Below, in pieces: positions 44,410 through 54,411 of a stretch of DNA of 64,000 bases. Origin of the DNA: Pseudomonadota bacterium. GTDB taxonomy: Bacteria > Desulfobacterota > Desulfobulbia > Desulfobulbales > JAGXFP01. The notes under the pieces were generated by a model. The model saw only the letters and a program-made list of their open reading frames with translations, had not been told where the DNA came from and ran no database searches. Where the stretch lies: positions 200,346 through 264,345 of the forward strand of contig JAHJAA010000045.1 of NCBI GenBank assembly GCA_018814305.1, in the 5' to 3' direction. A program made the position numbers and the translations under genes. Numbering within the stretch: the first letter of the stretch is position 1; each line of letters begins with the position of its first letter.

Positions 44410-44949
44410 ATGGCCCTTGGAGCAACCATCTTTAAAGTAATCCTGCAGATCAGTGACCTGGATCGGCAATATTACGGGAACCACACCCTGACCATTGCCC
44501 TGCACCCCTCGGAAACCGAGACCAGGATGATAATCCGACTCCTGGCCTTCGCCCTCCATGCCAACGAATCGCTTCTATTCACCCGGGGCTTGAGTTCAGT
44601 GGAGGAACCTGATCTCTGGCAAAAAAGCCTTACTGGTGAACTTGAACTCTGGATCGATCTGGGCCAGCCCGATGGACGCCGTCTCCGCCAGGCCTGTGGC
44701 CGGGCTCGCCGGGTAGTAGTGGTTACCTACGGGGATCGAGCGGCAGAAGCCTGGTGGCAAAAAGGCCAGGCGGAACTTGCGCGCCTGAAGAACCTGACCG
44801 TCATTAACCTGTCAGTCAAGGACCAGAACGCCCTGGCAGCATTCGTAAACCGCACAATGGAACTACAGATAACCATTGACGATGGCCATATCTGGATGAC
44901 AGCCAACGACCACACGGTGGAAATCACCCAGAGCAGGTGGCAGGGCTGA
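44410..44949 (+). CDS. yaeQ: YaeQ family protein
   Basis: 179 residues matching the YaeQ family along the whole length. Visible features are ATIFKVILQISDLDRQYY near the start, LHPSETETRMIIRLLAFAL, the LWIDLGQPD strand and the C-terminal DDGHIWMTA. The fold is related to PD-(D/E)xK nucleases; E. coli YaeQ has been linked to transcription elongation, but its activity is not settled. It follows the 122-residue hypothetical gene. Confidence 0.92.
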   Translation: MALGATIFKVILQISDLDRQYYGNHTLTIALHPSETETRMIIRLLAFALHANESLLFTRGLSSVEEPDLWQKSLTGELELWIDLGQPDGRRLRQACGRARRVVVVTYGDRAAEAWWQKGQAELARLKNLTVINLSVKDQNALAAFVNRTMELQITIDDGHIWMTANDHTVEITQSRWQG

Positions 44950-45035
44950 AAAGCCCAGCCAAGAAACAAGTACCCCCCGAAAAAACTCCACTCGAATATC
45001 AGTAAGGTTCTCTAATCCCTCCCCCCCCCCTCGCC

Positions 45036-45287
45036 TCACCCTACAGTCTTCCTCTCCCTATCCAATTTGTGCTTTTTGGTGGTGAGATATAAGTGCTCGA
45101 CTTTCGCTCTGGCCCAAGGAGTCTTGCGCAGGAGCTTGAGACTGGAATTCACGGTGGGATTACTGGTAAAACACCGAATATTGATCCATTTACCCAGTTT
45201 TTCCCAACCATAACAGTCAACCAGATAGGTGATGATCTGTTCCAGGGTAACGCCATGTAACGGATCCTTGATTGGTTGTTCACTCAT
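45036..45287 (-). CDS. VF530/DUF2132 family DNA-binding protein
   Basis: 83 residues with the family core [31 protein letters not shown] and [19 protein letters not shown]530 proteins are small, basic and helical, and a DNA-binding role has been proposed from structure. Its start overlaps the end of the RNase H-like gene upstream by eight bases, so both are probably made together. Confidence 0.9.
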   Translation of the reverse strand: MSEQPIKDPLHGVTLEQIITYLVDCYGWEKLGKWINIRCFTSNPTVNSSLKLLRKTPWARAKVEHLYLTTKKHKLDRERKTVG

Positions 45288-45846
45288 GGGCTTGGCTGAC
45301 TCCTGTTTTTTGGGACAAGGGATACTTTACGGCCCGCCATTTTTTCAGAGATCGCCGGGCCTCACGATCCACCACCGAAAAAATCAACTGAAGCGAATCC
45401 TTAACTGAAACGTTGGAGTGCCCTTTGACTTTAAACACCTCAAAGCCAAGCCGGTCATGGAGTTTGTAAAAATTACGATAGAGGGCCGCATATTGCAAAG
45501 GTTGATGTTTCTTTTTGGTGAGAAAATTTTCGGCCTCAAGCCCTGGCCTCCTGGCCAAAAGACCAGTCACCGCCTGGGAATCGGAAACAAGCACGATTTT
45601 GGATAGTTCAAGATCGCTCAGTTCATTCTGGATTTCTTCAAGCGCCCATAATACCGACTGAATTTCAAGATGAGTCGAAGATGTATTCATAAATCTCTGG
45701 ACTCGCACCCTGGCCTGGAGCTCTGTTTTTTTGATACAGGATAGTGGTGTTTCAAGGTAGGTGATTGGAAGAACCAGATAGGCACCCATCCCTATTTGAA
45801 ACAACGGGTCCACGCTTCCGTCGACAAATAGAACAATGTCGCTCAT
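45280..45846 (-). CDS. RNase H-fold protein (RnhA-like)
   Basis: 188 residues. The acidic ribonuclease H residues are visible in order: D9 (LFVDGSVD), Glu in [13 protein letters not shown], Asp in [10 protein letters not shown] and Asp in [21 protein letters not shown] loop matches the catalytic His region of RNase HI. The sequence is divergent, with a lengthened first hairpin, so it may act on RNA-DNA hybrids or be a relative with another substrate. It is coupled to the VF530 gene by overlap. Confidence 0.78.
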   Translation of the reverse strand: MSDIVLFVDGSVDPLFQIGMGAYLVLPITYLETPLSCIKKTELQARVRVQRFMNTSSTHLEIQSVLWALEEIQNELSDLELSKIVLVSDSQAVTGLLARRPGLEAENFLTKKKHQPLQYAALYRNFYKLHDRLGFEVFKVKGHSNVSVKDSLQLIFSVVDREARRSLKKWRAVKYPLSQKTGVSQAHE

Positions 45847-46044
45847 CGGACTGCTTCACTCGGTAAATTACTCACAAGTATCCCTGCAAAACCCCACCCT
45901 CTGTTGCATGCTTCTACTTTAAAGAATACCCTTGCTCAGAACGCGACGTGCCATAGGTAAAATCGCTTTGATATATAACGAGTCTAATATTGATGATAGT
46001 TTGGGCAACATGAGCATGAACCATACAGCCCTCCAACAACTGGC

Positions 46045-47442
46045 TTATTCCAATAAAGTCCTTAACTCAGAAATATTAATCTGGTTTGCGGTGTTTTCTC
46101 CGGCAAAAATTGAGGCAAGCCTGCGCGGATGCTGAAAGCTCCCGAATTCGCCACGGTGAATCTTGATCAAATCTGGCCGGGAGGGTCCGGTTGGGATGGC
46201 TCCATTGAGTTCACCGGTATATTGGTCATAGTTGATGGTAGTCCACCAATTTTCAGCAGGAAAGGCGGTGGTGGCCCGGTTTTCATAGAACGGCGTCCAC
46301 TGATCAATAAAACGAAGATTCATTGCTTGATTTGCTCCGCTCATTTCATTGACCACCTTTTGAACCCGGGTAACATAGTAGGATTTCTGGGTCGCCATCC
46401 AGGTTGAGATATATGATTCACCATCGTAATCGTCATAAAAACTGGTGTCTCCACCACCGGAAACGTCCAGCATATGGGCGGTGACATATATGAAGGGATG
46501 GGTACGGCAGTTCGAACCTTGATCCAGCAATTCAATCAATTCCCGCAAATTCGTTTCAAACTCTTGTTCCGAGAGACCAGAATTCAAGTCATTGCCCCCC
46601 CTGGAAGCAAAAGCGATATCATAACAGAATTGTTTGCCGATCAATTCGTCCTGACGATCATTCAACCAGGCCTCGACCGTGGTGCCTGAAATTGAAGAAG
46701 TAGATCCAATTGAGCTGTTGGTATACAAGCCGGTGGAACATCCGTCCACTGAAGGGTCATTCCAACAGGTCGAACCGACCCACTCCACCGAAAGGTTTGA
46801 ATCCCGTAGTTTCAAGCGAGCAGCAAAGGGAACCATCCAACCGAATTCATTCGGGGTGTTGTTGTCCGCACCTCGGTCAAACAGAGTACCGTCAGCATTA
46901 AATGGTGGGGTGTTAAAATGATTCCGTTCTTCGACACTCTCCCCAGCCACATAAACCTTAATCGTCACGGCAGTTTGATTTGGGTTGGAGCCTCCACCCG
47001 GGACATTCGAAGCAGTCACAGTGACTATATCCGAGGCGCTGTCTGAAGTCCCGTCATTGACGATTAACTGGATTCGATAATCCCCCTCAAGATCAGTGAT
47101 AAAAGAAGGTGACGAGCTAGTATCTCCAGCCAAAGAGGACTGGCTTCCTGTCGGTACTTCAACCATCGTCCAGACATAAGAAATGGTTTCTCCGTCAGCG
47201 TCATAGCTGCCACTGCCATCAAGGGTGACGGTGGAACCGGTGCTGACCAGCTGATTTATCCCCGCATCTGCAACGGGAACATAGGGGCCATTGCCTCCTT
47301 GGGCTATGGTTGAAGTGGAAGTAGAGGTCACGGTGGTTGTAGTGGTGGTTGAGGAGTTGCCTCCGCCCCCCCCACAACCGACAAATGTCAGGATACAACC
47401 CATCACGACAGTGCTGACAAGAGAGACGATCGACTTATTCAT
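46045..47442 (-). CDS. Lipoprotein with a PKD-like domain and an SGNH-hydrolase-like C-terminal domain
   Basis: 465 residues. The lipobox is LTFVGC (C23), followed by a Gly run and a Ser/Thr-rich tether of about 20 residues. A PKD-like beta domain spans about 55-145 (VADAGINQLVSTGSTVTLDGSGSYD). From about 155 a larger domain has VYVAGES, a RGGNDL block and a late IHRGEFGSFQHPRR with candidate catalytic His. These recall SGNH esterases, although the canonical GDS block is altered to AGES. It is likely surface-exposed and may cut esters on glycans, which is inference. The gene is monocistronic. Confidence 0.7.
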   Translation of the reverse strand: MNKSIVSLVSTVVMGCILTFVGCGGGGGNSSTTTTTTVTSTSTSTIAQGGNGPYVPVADAGINQLVSTGSTVTLDGSGSYDADGETISYVWTMVEVPTGSQSSLAGDTSSSPSFITDLEGDYRIQLIVNDGTSDSASDIVTVTASNVPGGGSNPNQTAVTIKVYVAGESVEERNHFNTPPFNADGTLFDRGADNNTPNEFGWMVPFAARLKLRDSNLSVEWVGSTCWNDPSVDGCSTGLYTNSSIGSTSSISGTTVEAWLNDRQDELIGKQFCYDIAFASRGGNDLNSGLSEQEFETNLRELIELLDQGSNCRTHPFIYVTAHMLDVSGGGDTSFYDDYDGESYISTWMATQKSYYVTRVQKVVNEMSGANQAMNLRFIDQWTPFYENRATTAFPAENWWTTINYDQYTGELNGAIPTGPSRPDLIKIHRGEFGSFQHPRRLASIFAGENTANQINISELRTLLE

Positions 47443-47631
47443 TTTACCCCCTCCGGCTTTTCATTTAGTGCACTTTCCTGGACAAAAAAGCACAAGCAGA
47501 CAAGCTATTAAGGTGTTTTATATATCATTTAACCGAAGCAAAATACCCTGTCAATGATCAGCAAAGTTTTTAAATCATGGATAAATAAGAGGGTCCATTT
47601 TGCTTATTCTGATTGCATGGAGTCAGGTGTT

Positions 47632-48078
47632 TTAAACAGGGACCTTGATAACCAATTTATAGACCATTTCGGGGGTGCCACCTGCTTGCAATTGCGGCAT
47701 GTGACCGTCCTGGGGGAAAAAAACAGCAAAACCACCCTGACGGAGAGTGAAGAATTCCAGGTCACCCTGCAACGTCTGAAAATCCTTGGCGTCATTGTAC
47801 GTAAGTCGGGTACATTGATCGGCCAGACAGATGCCGATCCGTTCTGATCCTTCAAGCATAATATGGATATCAATATACTTGCGGTGGCACTCTATAAAGG
47901 TATCTTGCGGCTGGAGCGTTTTATACCTATTGACAATGACATGAATGCCGTCGGCAAGCTCGGATTTCCCCACAGCCAGATCCGCCAAGTTCTGATTGTT
48001 CAGGAAAACAAGAACTTTTCCGAAATGACGGTGGGCACCAACATAAGTATGAAGGTTCTTTAAATGATCATGGATCAT
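47632..48078 (-). CDS. YhcH/YjgK/YiaL family protein
   Basis: 148 residues, a single cupin-like beta-sandwich domain. Family motifs are ECHRKYIDIHIMLEGSE and the late VFFPQDGHMPQL with metal-binding His. Relatives include EbgC-like anomerases and proteins of sialic acid or sugar operons, but none of those genes is nearby. The protein is therefore called by family only. Confidence 0.9.
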   Translation of the reverse strand: MIHDHLKNLHTYVGAHRHFGKVLVFLNNQNLADLAVGKSELADGIHVIVNRYKTLQPQDTFIECHRKYIDIHIMLEGSERIGICLADQCTRLTYNDAKDFQTLQGDLEFFTLRQGGFAVFFPQDGHMPQLQAGGTPEMVYKLVIKVPV

Positions 48079-48211
48079 GAATTATCTCCGGTGCTATAAT
48101 TTACCGTAAAACCATGGCTTATCAATTTTGATTGTCAGAGCTGGCATATTTTAACTTGATGGTGATGTTTACGAGAGTAAACTGGAGTAATCAGAAATGA
48201 ATCATCAAGGG

Positions 48212-49780
48212 TCAGGTGTAGCACTCGACCGCCCGAATCGCGTCTGCGGCGGAACTCGTGATGCCGCCTGTATATCCAGCCCCCTCGCCCAGAGGATAGA
48301 GATTTTTTATATTCACCGATTCAAATCGATCATTGCGAGTGATCCGGACCGGTGAAGATGTTCTGGTTTCCGCCCCGAGCAGAATCGCCTCCTCCGATAC
48401 AAACAGAGGGACCTCACCTTGCCATTTATGAAAGGCGGCCAGCAGTTGCTCGACCACGAACTCCGGGAAGAGCTCCCGCAGGTCAGCAGAAACGGCACCC
48501 AACCGGTAGGAGTTTTCATTCAATGAGACCGAGTCCTTCCCCGCCAGAAAATCAGTGAGGTTCTGGGCCGGCACTCCCCAGCAACCGCCACCTGCGGCGA
48601 AGGCCTTTTGCTCAATCTCCCTTTGAAATTCGATCCCCGCCAAGGGACTCGTGGATTGATAATCGTCCGTGTGGCAGGTGACCACCAGAGCGGCATTGGA
48701 AAAAGGGGAAGCCCGTCGGGAGAAACTCATCCCGTTAACCACCATCATCCCGGGAGCGGAAGAGGCGTTAATCACCTCGCCACCGGGGCACATACAGAAG
48801 GTATATACTCCCCGTCCGATGCTCCGATTGGTATAATTCATTGAATAGGTTGCAGCTCCCAACCCCTTATAATTTTTATATTTATCCCCATAACGCATCT
48901 GGTTGATCGTTGCCGTCGGATGCTCAATTCGGACCCCGACCGAGATCGGTCGTTGCTCAAGGGCAACACCTCGTTCATGTAACATGGTCACGGTGTCCCG
49001 GGCAGAATGACCCAAGGCGAGATAGATCTTAGAGGAGAGATATTCCACGGCGCCATTAATCATAACCCCCGAGGCCACCCCATCGGCGATCAGGATGTCG
49101 GTCATCCTGGAACCATAGTGAATTTCACCTCCACGTTCCAAGATATAGGCCCGGATATTGGCGACAATTTTGCACAAGACATCGGTGCCCAGATGGGGCT
49201 TACTTATATAGCCGATCTCCGCTGGAGCCCCGAACCGGATAAAGATCTGCAACACGCGATTGACATAGCTTGTATTGTTGTTTCGTCGCGAGAAGAGTTT
49301 GCCGTCCGAATATGAACCCGCCCCACCCTCGCCGAACTGGATATTGGACTCGGAGTTAATCTGTCGCTCCCTGATAAAGCGTCGCACGTCAAGCGAACGC
49401 TCTTCGATCCTCTTTCCCCTTTCAAAAATCAATGGTTTCAGCCCACGGTCGATGAGCTCAAGAGCGGCAAACATCCCGGCAGGGCCGAAGCCGACGATGA
49501 TCGGCCGTTCCCTGGAAGCAAATGGTTGACGAATGATCAACGGAGGCTCAGAATAGGCAGGCAGATTGTGGGGGTTGGCAAAGTCATCTGGAACCTTGAC
49601 CACTAATGAAACCTGGTAATAAAATTGCTCCCAGTCGCGGGCATCCAGTGATTTACTGAGAATCTTTTTAATGTTGATCTGCTCGGCTCCGGTTTCCAAC
49701 TGCTGTGCCGCAGCGTTGGCATAGGCGGCTATTCCATCGAGCTCAATGGGGATTTGCAGATTACTGACGATGAGATCCAC
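48212..49780 (-). CDS. Uncharacterised FAD-dependent dehydrogenase (COG2509 type)
   Basis: 522 residues. An N-terminal segment of about 90 residues precedes the Rossmann dinucleotide fold VGFGPAGMFAALELIDRG. The family signature FGEGGAGSYSDGKL and the C-terminal FAD-contact YPLGEGAGYTGGITSSAADA are present. Function is not established for the family; links to thiol or polyprenyl chemistry have been proposed. It is a single gene on the minus strand. Confidence 0.9.
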   Translation of the reverse strand: MDLIVSNLQIPIELDGIAAYANAAAQQLETGAEQINIKKILSKSLDARDWEQFYYQVSLVVKVPDDFANPHNLPAYSEPPLIIRQPFASRERPIIVGFGPAGMFAALELIDRGLKPLIFERGKRIEERSLDVRRFIRERQINSESNIQFGEGGAGSYSDGKLFSRRNNNTSYVNRVLQIFIRFGAPAEIGYISKPHLGTDVLCKIVANIRAYILERGGEIHYGSRMTDILIADGVASGVMINGAVEYLSSKIYLALGHSARDTVTMLHERGVALEQRPISVGVRIEHPTATINQMRYGDKYKNYKGLGAATYSMNYTNRSIGRGVYTFCMCPGGEVINASSAPGMMVVNGMSFSRRASPFSNAALVVTCHTDDYQSTSPLAGIEFQREIEQKAFAAGGGCWGVPAQNLTDFLAGKDSVSLNENSYRLGAVSADLRELFPEFVVEQLLAAFHKWQGEVPLFVSEEAILLGAETRTSSPVRITRNDRFESVNIKNLYPLGEGAGYTGGITSSAADAIRAVECYT

Positions 49781-50147
49781 AGCAGAGCCCCTTAATAATT
49801 AGTGGTGAAAAAAGATTTGAGAGCAACTCCTTCTCATTGTAGCCGACTCCCAGGTGATATGCTTTTTATAAAAAGGCCTTGACCTCTGGTTGGCAATTAT
49901 TAAACAGTTCAATATAATAAATACCGGTTAAGACATTGCCCATTCAAAAGATATCTCTTATGATACGTAATTCGGAAGGGGCTTGCCCGAAGTATTGGAA
50001 AACGTTAGGGAGTCTGGCCCAAGGACTGGGTTTTCCGGTTTCATATCTGCCCTGGCGTAGTGGTTCAATAACCACCTCCATCCCGACCTCAATCAACCGG
50101 ATAAACTTTCCTAGATCAGGTTATCACCACTTATTCCACGGTGCCAC
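49781..50147. other. 367-bp upstream region of the xseB-ispA-dxs operon
   Basis: Divergent from the flavoprotein gene. It contains a clear sigma-70 promoter at 49890-49918 and about 230 bp of leader before xseB. A 101-codon plus frame (49936-50241) runs into xseB in another frame and lacks coding character. xseA is not adjacent. Confidence 0.5.
49890..49918 (+). promoter_or_regulatory. Sigma-70 promoter of xseB-ispA-dxs
   Basis: TTGGCA at 49890-49895 and perfect TATAAT at 49913-49918 with the optimal 17-base spacer. The predicted start leaves a leader of about 220 bases before xseB. Confidence 0.8.
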
Positions 50148-50402
50148 ATGGCCAAGAAAAACTTCGAAGAATCACTTGCCAGACTCGAAGAAATCACCGA
50201 GGTACTGGAAAAAGGCGAACTCAGCCTTGAACAGTCGTTGAAGATGTTCAACGAAGGTATCAAACTGGTCGAATTCTGCCACACCAAGCTCGACGAGGCT
50301 CAAGGACAGGTTGATCTCCTCTTGAAAAAAAATGGGCGGATGGAACCGGTCCCCTTCGAACCCTCGGTCAAGCAGGACGTTATCCAAGAAGACTCCGACT
50401 GA
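50148..50402 (+). CDS. xseB: Exodeoxyribonuclease VII small subunit
   Basis: 84 residues with the XseB helical core (FEESLARLEEITEVLEKGELSLEQSL, split here by KMFNEGIKLV). It forms the small subunit of the XseA-XseB nuclease that trims single-stranded DNA. The large-subunit gene is not in the window. xseB-ispA-dxs is a common bacterial gene order and the promoter upstream fits one transcript. Its Shine-Dalgarno is weak (CGGTG). Confidence 0.94.
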   Translation: MAKKNFEESLARLEEITEVLEKGELSLEQSLKMFNEGIKLVEFCHTKLDEAQGQVDLLLKKNGRMEPVPFEPSVKQDVIQEDSD

Positions 50403-50457
50403 AACAACGCCCCCAGAACCCAAACGAACCAGCACACCGAAAAGACCCATAATACAT

Positions 50458-51360
50458 ATGGATTTACCTCACTATCTTGCAGAAAAAAAAGCCCTGGTCG
50501 AAGGGGCCATGCAGAACCACTTCCCCCACCCAAAGGGCGATCAACCGGACCATGCCCTTCATCTGGAAGCCATGCATTACAGCCTTTTTGCCGACGGGAA
50601 ACGGGTCCGCCCCATTCTTTGCCTGGCCGCCTGCGCGGCCGTGGGCGGAGATGAACTACAGGCCTTGTCCACTGCCGTCGCCCTGGAGTGCATCCATACC
50701 TACTCCCTGATCCATGACGATCTGCCCGCTATGGATAATGATGATCTCCGGCGCGGCAAACCAACGAACCATGTCCTTTATGGTGAGGCCCAGGCAATCC
50801 TGGCCGGTGACGGACTTTTAACTATGGCCTTTGAAATCCTGGCTACCCCGGAGCCCGCAGGGACTCTCCCACCGGCAGATCGACTCAAGATCATCCGGCA
50901 AATTGGGCACGGAGCCGGCTCAATGGGTATGGTCGGTGGACAGGCCATCGACGTGGCTGCCGAAGGGCGGGAAATCGATTTTCCCACCTTACGGCAAATC
51001 CACAGCCGTAAGACCGGAGCCCTGATTACCGCCTCGGTCCAGGCCGGGGCCCTCATCGGCTGCGCCACCCCTACCCAGTATGAGGCCCTGACCCGATACG
51101 GTAATGAGATCGGCCTGGCCTTTCAGATTATTGATGACCTGCTCAATGTGGAAGGGACTGCAGAACAACTGGGCAAGGCCGCCGGCTCGGATGCGGCCCG
51201 CAGCAAAGCCACCTACCCCGCCTTTTTCGGGGTTGAATTGACCAGAACTAAGGCAATCGAAGCAACCGACCGGGCCATTGAGGCCCTGGACGGATTTGAT
51301 CCAACCCTCGCCCTTCCCCTTCGAGAGATCGCGCGATATATTCAGACCAGGAAGAAATAA
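50458..51360 (+). CDS. ispA: Polyprenyl (farnesyl/geranyl-type) diphosphate synthase
   Basis: 300 residues from the ATG at 50458; an in-frame start 42 codons upstream overlaps xseB and is unlikely. The first Asp-rich motif is HDDLPAMDND and the second is FQIIDDLLNVEG, where Asn replaces the more usual second-motif Asp. Lys/Arg for diphosphate are in DGKRVRP. It condenses IPP with allylic diphosphates; the operon with dxs and xseB points to IspA. The chain-length call (C15) is inference from family. Confidence 0.93.
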   Translation: MDLPHYLAEKKALVEGAMQNHFPHPKGDQPDHALHLEAMHYSLFADGKRVRPILCLAACAAVGGDELQALSTAVALECIHTYSLIHDDLPAMDNDDLRRGKPTNHVLYGEAQAILAGDGLLTMAFEILATPEPAGTLPPADRLKIIRQIGHGAGSMGMVGGQAIDVAAEGREIDFPTLRQIHSRKTGALITASVQAGALIGCATPTQYEALTRYGNEIGLAFQIIDDLLNVEGTAEQLGKAAGSDAARSKATYPAFFGVELTRTKAIEATDRAIEALDGFDPTLALPLREIARYIQTRKK

Positions 51361-51387
51361 TTCCTCTTGCGTTACAACGGGACGATT

Positions 51388-53283
51388 ATGAAAGCAGATC
51401 CATCGCTTCTGGCAACCATCAACTCTCCCCAAGACCTCCGCCGATTATCCACCAGTCAACTTCCCAGATTGGCCGAGGAAATCCGCCGGGAGATCATCGA
51501 GACCGTCTCAAAAAACGGGGGGCACCTGGCCCCTTGTCTCGGGGTCGTGGAGTTGACCCTTGCCCTCCACTATGTCTTCAATACTCCTGACGACAAGCTC
51601 ATCTGGGATGTTGGGCATCAGGCCTATGCCCATAAACTCCTCACCGGCCGCCGGGAGCGGTTCAACACCCTTCGCAAGCACAACGGGATCAGCGGTTTTC
51701 CCAAGAGAAGCGAAAGCCCTTATGATGCCTTTGACACCGGCCACAGCAGCACCTCAATCTCGGCGAGCCTCGGTATTTCTCTGGCCAAGAGCCTGAAAGG
51801 TGACCACCATCGGGCCATCGCCGTGATTGGTGACGGTTCAATGACCGGAGGGATGGCCTTTGAGGCCTTGAACCAGGCGGGCCACGTCGACAAAAACCTG
51901 ATCGTGGTTTTAAACGACAACGAGATGTCTATCTCACCCAATGTGGGAGCGCTGTCCAGTTTCCTCAGCCGAAAGATGACCGGGAGGGCAGTATCACGGC
52001 TCAAACGGGATATGGAGCAATTTCTCAAATCATTTGCCAATGTGGGAGAAAATATCCTCCAGGTCCTGAAGAAGAGCGAGGAGTCAATCAAAGGATTTTT
52101 TACCCCGGGCATGCTGTTCGAGGCCTTAAAATTCGAATACGTTGGACCAATTCCTGGCCACCAGATTGACACCTTGCTGGAAACCCTCCAGAATGTCCGG
52201 GACTTCAGCCATGGTCCGGTATTGATCCACGTGATCACCACCAAGGGCAAGGGCTACCGGCCAGCCGAAGAAAATCCAGGGGATTACCACGGGGTCGGTC
52301 CCTTTGATATTGCCACCGGTGCCCCCCTGCCCTCAGCGCCATCACCGCCGACCTACACCAAGACCTTTGGTAATACCATTGTTCAGATGGCCGATCTTGA
52401 TGCGAGGATTATTGCCATTACTGCTGCCATGCCAGCGGGCACCGGGCTGAGCACCTTTGCCCGACGGTTTCCGGACCGTTTTTTTGATGTGGGCATTGCC
52501 GAGCAGCATGCAGTTACCTTTGCTGCCGGCCTCGCTACTGAAGGTATGCTGCCGGTGGTAGCGGTTTATTCCACCTTTCTCCAGCGGGCCATGGACCAAG
52601 TGATCCATGACGTCTGCCTCCCCAATCTGCCGGTGACCTTTGCCATTGACCGGGGAGGTCTGGTGGGCGATGACGGTCCCACCCACCATGGAGTTTTCGA
52701 TATCTCCTTCCTTCGCATGATCCCCAATATGGTGATCATGGCCCCCAAGGATGAAGAGGAACTTCAACACATGCTCTATACCGCCATCCACCATCCCGGC
52801 CCGGCGGCGGTTCGCTATCCCAGGGGAAATGGCGTCGGGGTCAAACTTTCAACAAAACTTATGACGTTCCCCATCGGCAAGGGGGAGCTGCTCAGGGAGG
52901 GTGACGACCTACTGATTCTGCCTGTGGGAAACCGAGTCTATTCAGCCCTGGCCGCCTCAGAGGGATTGGCCAAGATCGGAATCCAGGCGGCGGTAATCAA
53001 TCCAAGGTTTATTAAACCACTGGATGGTGATCTGATCTGTGAGTGGGCCACAAGAACCGGTCGGGTATTGACCGTCGAAGACAATGTTCGCAACGGTGGA
53101 TTCGGCAGTAGCGTTCTGGAACTTTTGGCCAAGCGCCTGACCAACCACCCCATCACCACCCGGATCCTGGGAATTCCAGACCGGTTCGTTGAACACGGCA
53201 GCCAGGAGATTCTCTACAAAAACTGCGGGATCGACACCCCGGCTATTACCTCCGCCGCCATCGAGTTGATGGCGGTAAAGTAA
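51388..53283 (+). CDS. dxs: 1-deoxy-D-xylulose-5-phosphate synthase
   Basis: Thiamine-diphosphate enzyme that starts the non-mevalonate isoprenoid pathway from pyruvate and glyceraldehyde 3-phosphate. It is 631 residues from the ATG at 51388. Visible are [16 protein letters not shown], the TPP motif [15 protein letters not shown], transketolase pyrimidine-domain [17 protein letters not shown] and [15 protein letters not shown]. It follows ispA by 27 bp. A bidirectional terminator lies 205 bp past the stop codon. Confidence 0.97.
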   Translation: MKADPSLLATINSPQDLRRLSTSQLPRLAEEIRREIIETVSKNGGHLAPCLGVVELTLALHYVFNTPDDKLIWDVGHQAYAHKLLTGRRERFNTLRKHNGISGFPKRSESPYDAFDTGHSSTSISASLGISLAKSLKGDHHRAIAVIGDGSMTGGMAFEALNQAGHVDKNLIVVLNDNEMSISPNVGALSSFLSRKMTGRAVSRLKRDMEQFLKSFANVGENILQVLKKSEESIKGFFTPGMLFEALKFEYVGPIPGHQIDTLLETLQNVRDFSHGPVLIHVITTKGKGYRPAEENPGDYHGVGPFDIATGAPLPSAPSPPTYTKTFGNTIVQMADLDARIIAITAAMPAGTGLSTFARRFPDRFFDVGIAEQHAVTFAAGLATEGMLPVVAVYSTFLQRAMDQVIHDVCLPNLPVTFAIDRGGLVGDDGPTHHGVFDISFLRMIPNMVIMAPKDEEELQHMLYTAIHHPGPAAVRYPRGNGVGVKLSTKLMTFPIGKGELLREGDDLLILPVGNRVYSALAASEGLAKIGIQAAVINPRFIKPLDGDLICEWATRTGRVLTVEDNVRNGGFGSSVLELLAKRLTNHPITTRILGIPDRFVEHGSQEILYKNCGIDTPAITSAAIELMAVK

Positions 53284-53319
53284 CCCCACAGTTACCTCAT
53301 TCTAGCTTCCATCCAGAAA

Positions 53320-53460
53320 CAAGGATTTTTGGTCGAGAGCAAGGCGCGAGGACGACGAAAAAGCGGAGCGCACTTTAGGTACATGAGCATTTTTCGGCAA
53401 CTAAGCAACACAGCCATCGATCAGTAAGCGAGCTTGCGAGACTCCGAAAAGACCGTTTCT
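53320..53460. repeat. Likely dispersed intergenic repeat element
   Basis: About 140 bp between dxs and ompH, rich in short inverted repeats such as CGAAAAAGC / GCATTTTTCG at 53358-53398. The text (GAGCAAGGCGCGAGGACGAC..., ending GACCGTTTCTGGCCGGGAAC) is of a kind I associate with non-coding repeats between genes of Desulfobacterota. Only one copy is visible here, so the repeat status is not proved from the window. Confidence 0.4.
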
Positions 53461-53487
53461 GGCCGGGAACTATTCTAACATGACAAT

Positions 53488-53527
53488 AAAAAAACCGTCG
53501 AAGCCTAAAGCTCCGACGGTTTTTTTA
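53488..53527. terminator. Bidirectional intrinsic terminator between dxs and ompH
   Basis: ACCGTCG / CGACGGT stem (53494-53520, extended by AGC/GCT near the loop) flanked by an A-run on the left and T-run on the right, so it can work on both strands. It ends dxs on the plus strand and the ompH transcript on the minus strand. Confidence 0.9.
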
Positions 53528-53580
53528 TTACTTCCCACATTTATATGAGATGTAGCTGACTAGCTGAATCCCGGTTCTTT

Positions 53581-54132
53581 TTACTCTTTATTAGATGCAG
53601 CTGAACGCTTATCGAGTTCCTCGGCCAAAAGAGCGCTGATATCCATGACATTATCCTGATAAAGCACCCCGGTTCTGCTGTCGAGAATCAAAGTATATCC
53701 ACCAGCTTTGCCCAGATCGTCGATGACACTTTCCAGAACCTTCAATATCGGTGATATATTGAGTTTTTCGATCTCCTTCATATCGTTGGTGGCATATTTT
53801 GATTCTTGCTCCAAATCCTGAACCCGACGTTTGAACTCCCTCTCCTTGCGGCTCCGGACTTCCTCGCTCCAGATTGAAGATTTCTTTTCGATTTCCTCCT
53901 TCAATATAAGAAGTTCATCTTCTTCTTTTTTTAACTTCTCCTGATATTCAGCATATTTTTTTTCCACCACCGCCCTAGCCTCCTGTCCGACCTTAGACAG
54001 TTCAACAACTTTCTGCACATTCACGGTGGCAATCTTCTGAGTCTGCTCTCCGGCTTGAACAACCGAGACAACCAGCAACAAACCGATAACAGCTGAAGCA
54101 ATGAGTAATGAACGTAATTTACGTGACGACAT
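53581..54132 (-). CDS. OmpH/Skp family periplasmic chaperone
   Basis: 183 residues from the ATG at 54130-54132, which follows GGAGG; a longer frame upstream is not supported. The signal peptide is about 1-27 (SVVQAG). A long charged coiled coil follows (about 48-125), as in the Skp tentacles. The C-terminal strand is GGYTLILDSRTGVLY. It would bind unfolded outer-membrane proteins. No bamA or lpxD is adjacent, unlike the common arrangement; the next gene on the strand is pal. Confidence 0.9.
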   Translation of the reverse strand: MSSRKLRSLLIASAVIGLLLVVSVVQAGEQTQKIATVNVQKVVELSKVGQEARAVVEKKYAEYQEKLKKEEDELLILKEEIEKKSSIWSEEVRSRKEREFKRRVQDLEQESKYATNDMKEIEKLNISPILKVLESVIDDLGKAGGYTLILDSRTGVLYQDNVMDISALLAEELDKRSAASNKE

Positions 54133-54356
54133 AACTACCTCCAGTGAGTCCGATACTCGTTTCCATCCGGAAATGATCTTTTCCATGAATCTCAGCGAAA
54201 AAACGGCACAGATGCTTGTGTGACTACCCATGCAACCCAGCGCAACCGCTTGTTTTTCTTGACCTTTTTCCAAAAGACCTCATTCCAGAGCTGGAAACAA
54301 CAAGTTTGATCATCCGTTAAATCTGCTACTTTCCGGATGGAAACTATCCTATAAAA

Positions 54357-54384
54357 AACCGGGATGAGAACTCTCACCCCGGTT
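54357..54384 (-). terminator. Intrinsic terminator after pal
   Basis: On the minus strand AACCGGG-g-TGAGA / TCTCA-t-CCCGGTT forms a long stem around a two-base loop, followed by TTTTTTAT. It lies about 28 bp after the pal stop codon. Confidence 0.88.
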
Positions 54385-54411
54385 CAAAAAATAACACTGC
54401 AAATTCAGAAC

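Noticed and set aside
49936-50241. 101-codon plus frame before xseB
   Set aside because: Its last 30 codons overlap xseB in a different frame. The earlier part has no domain.
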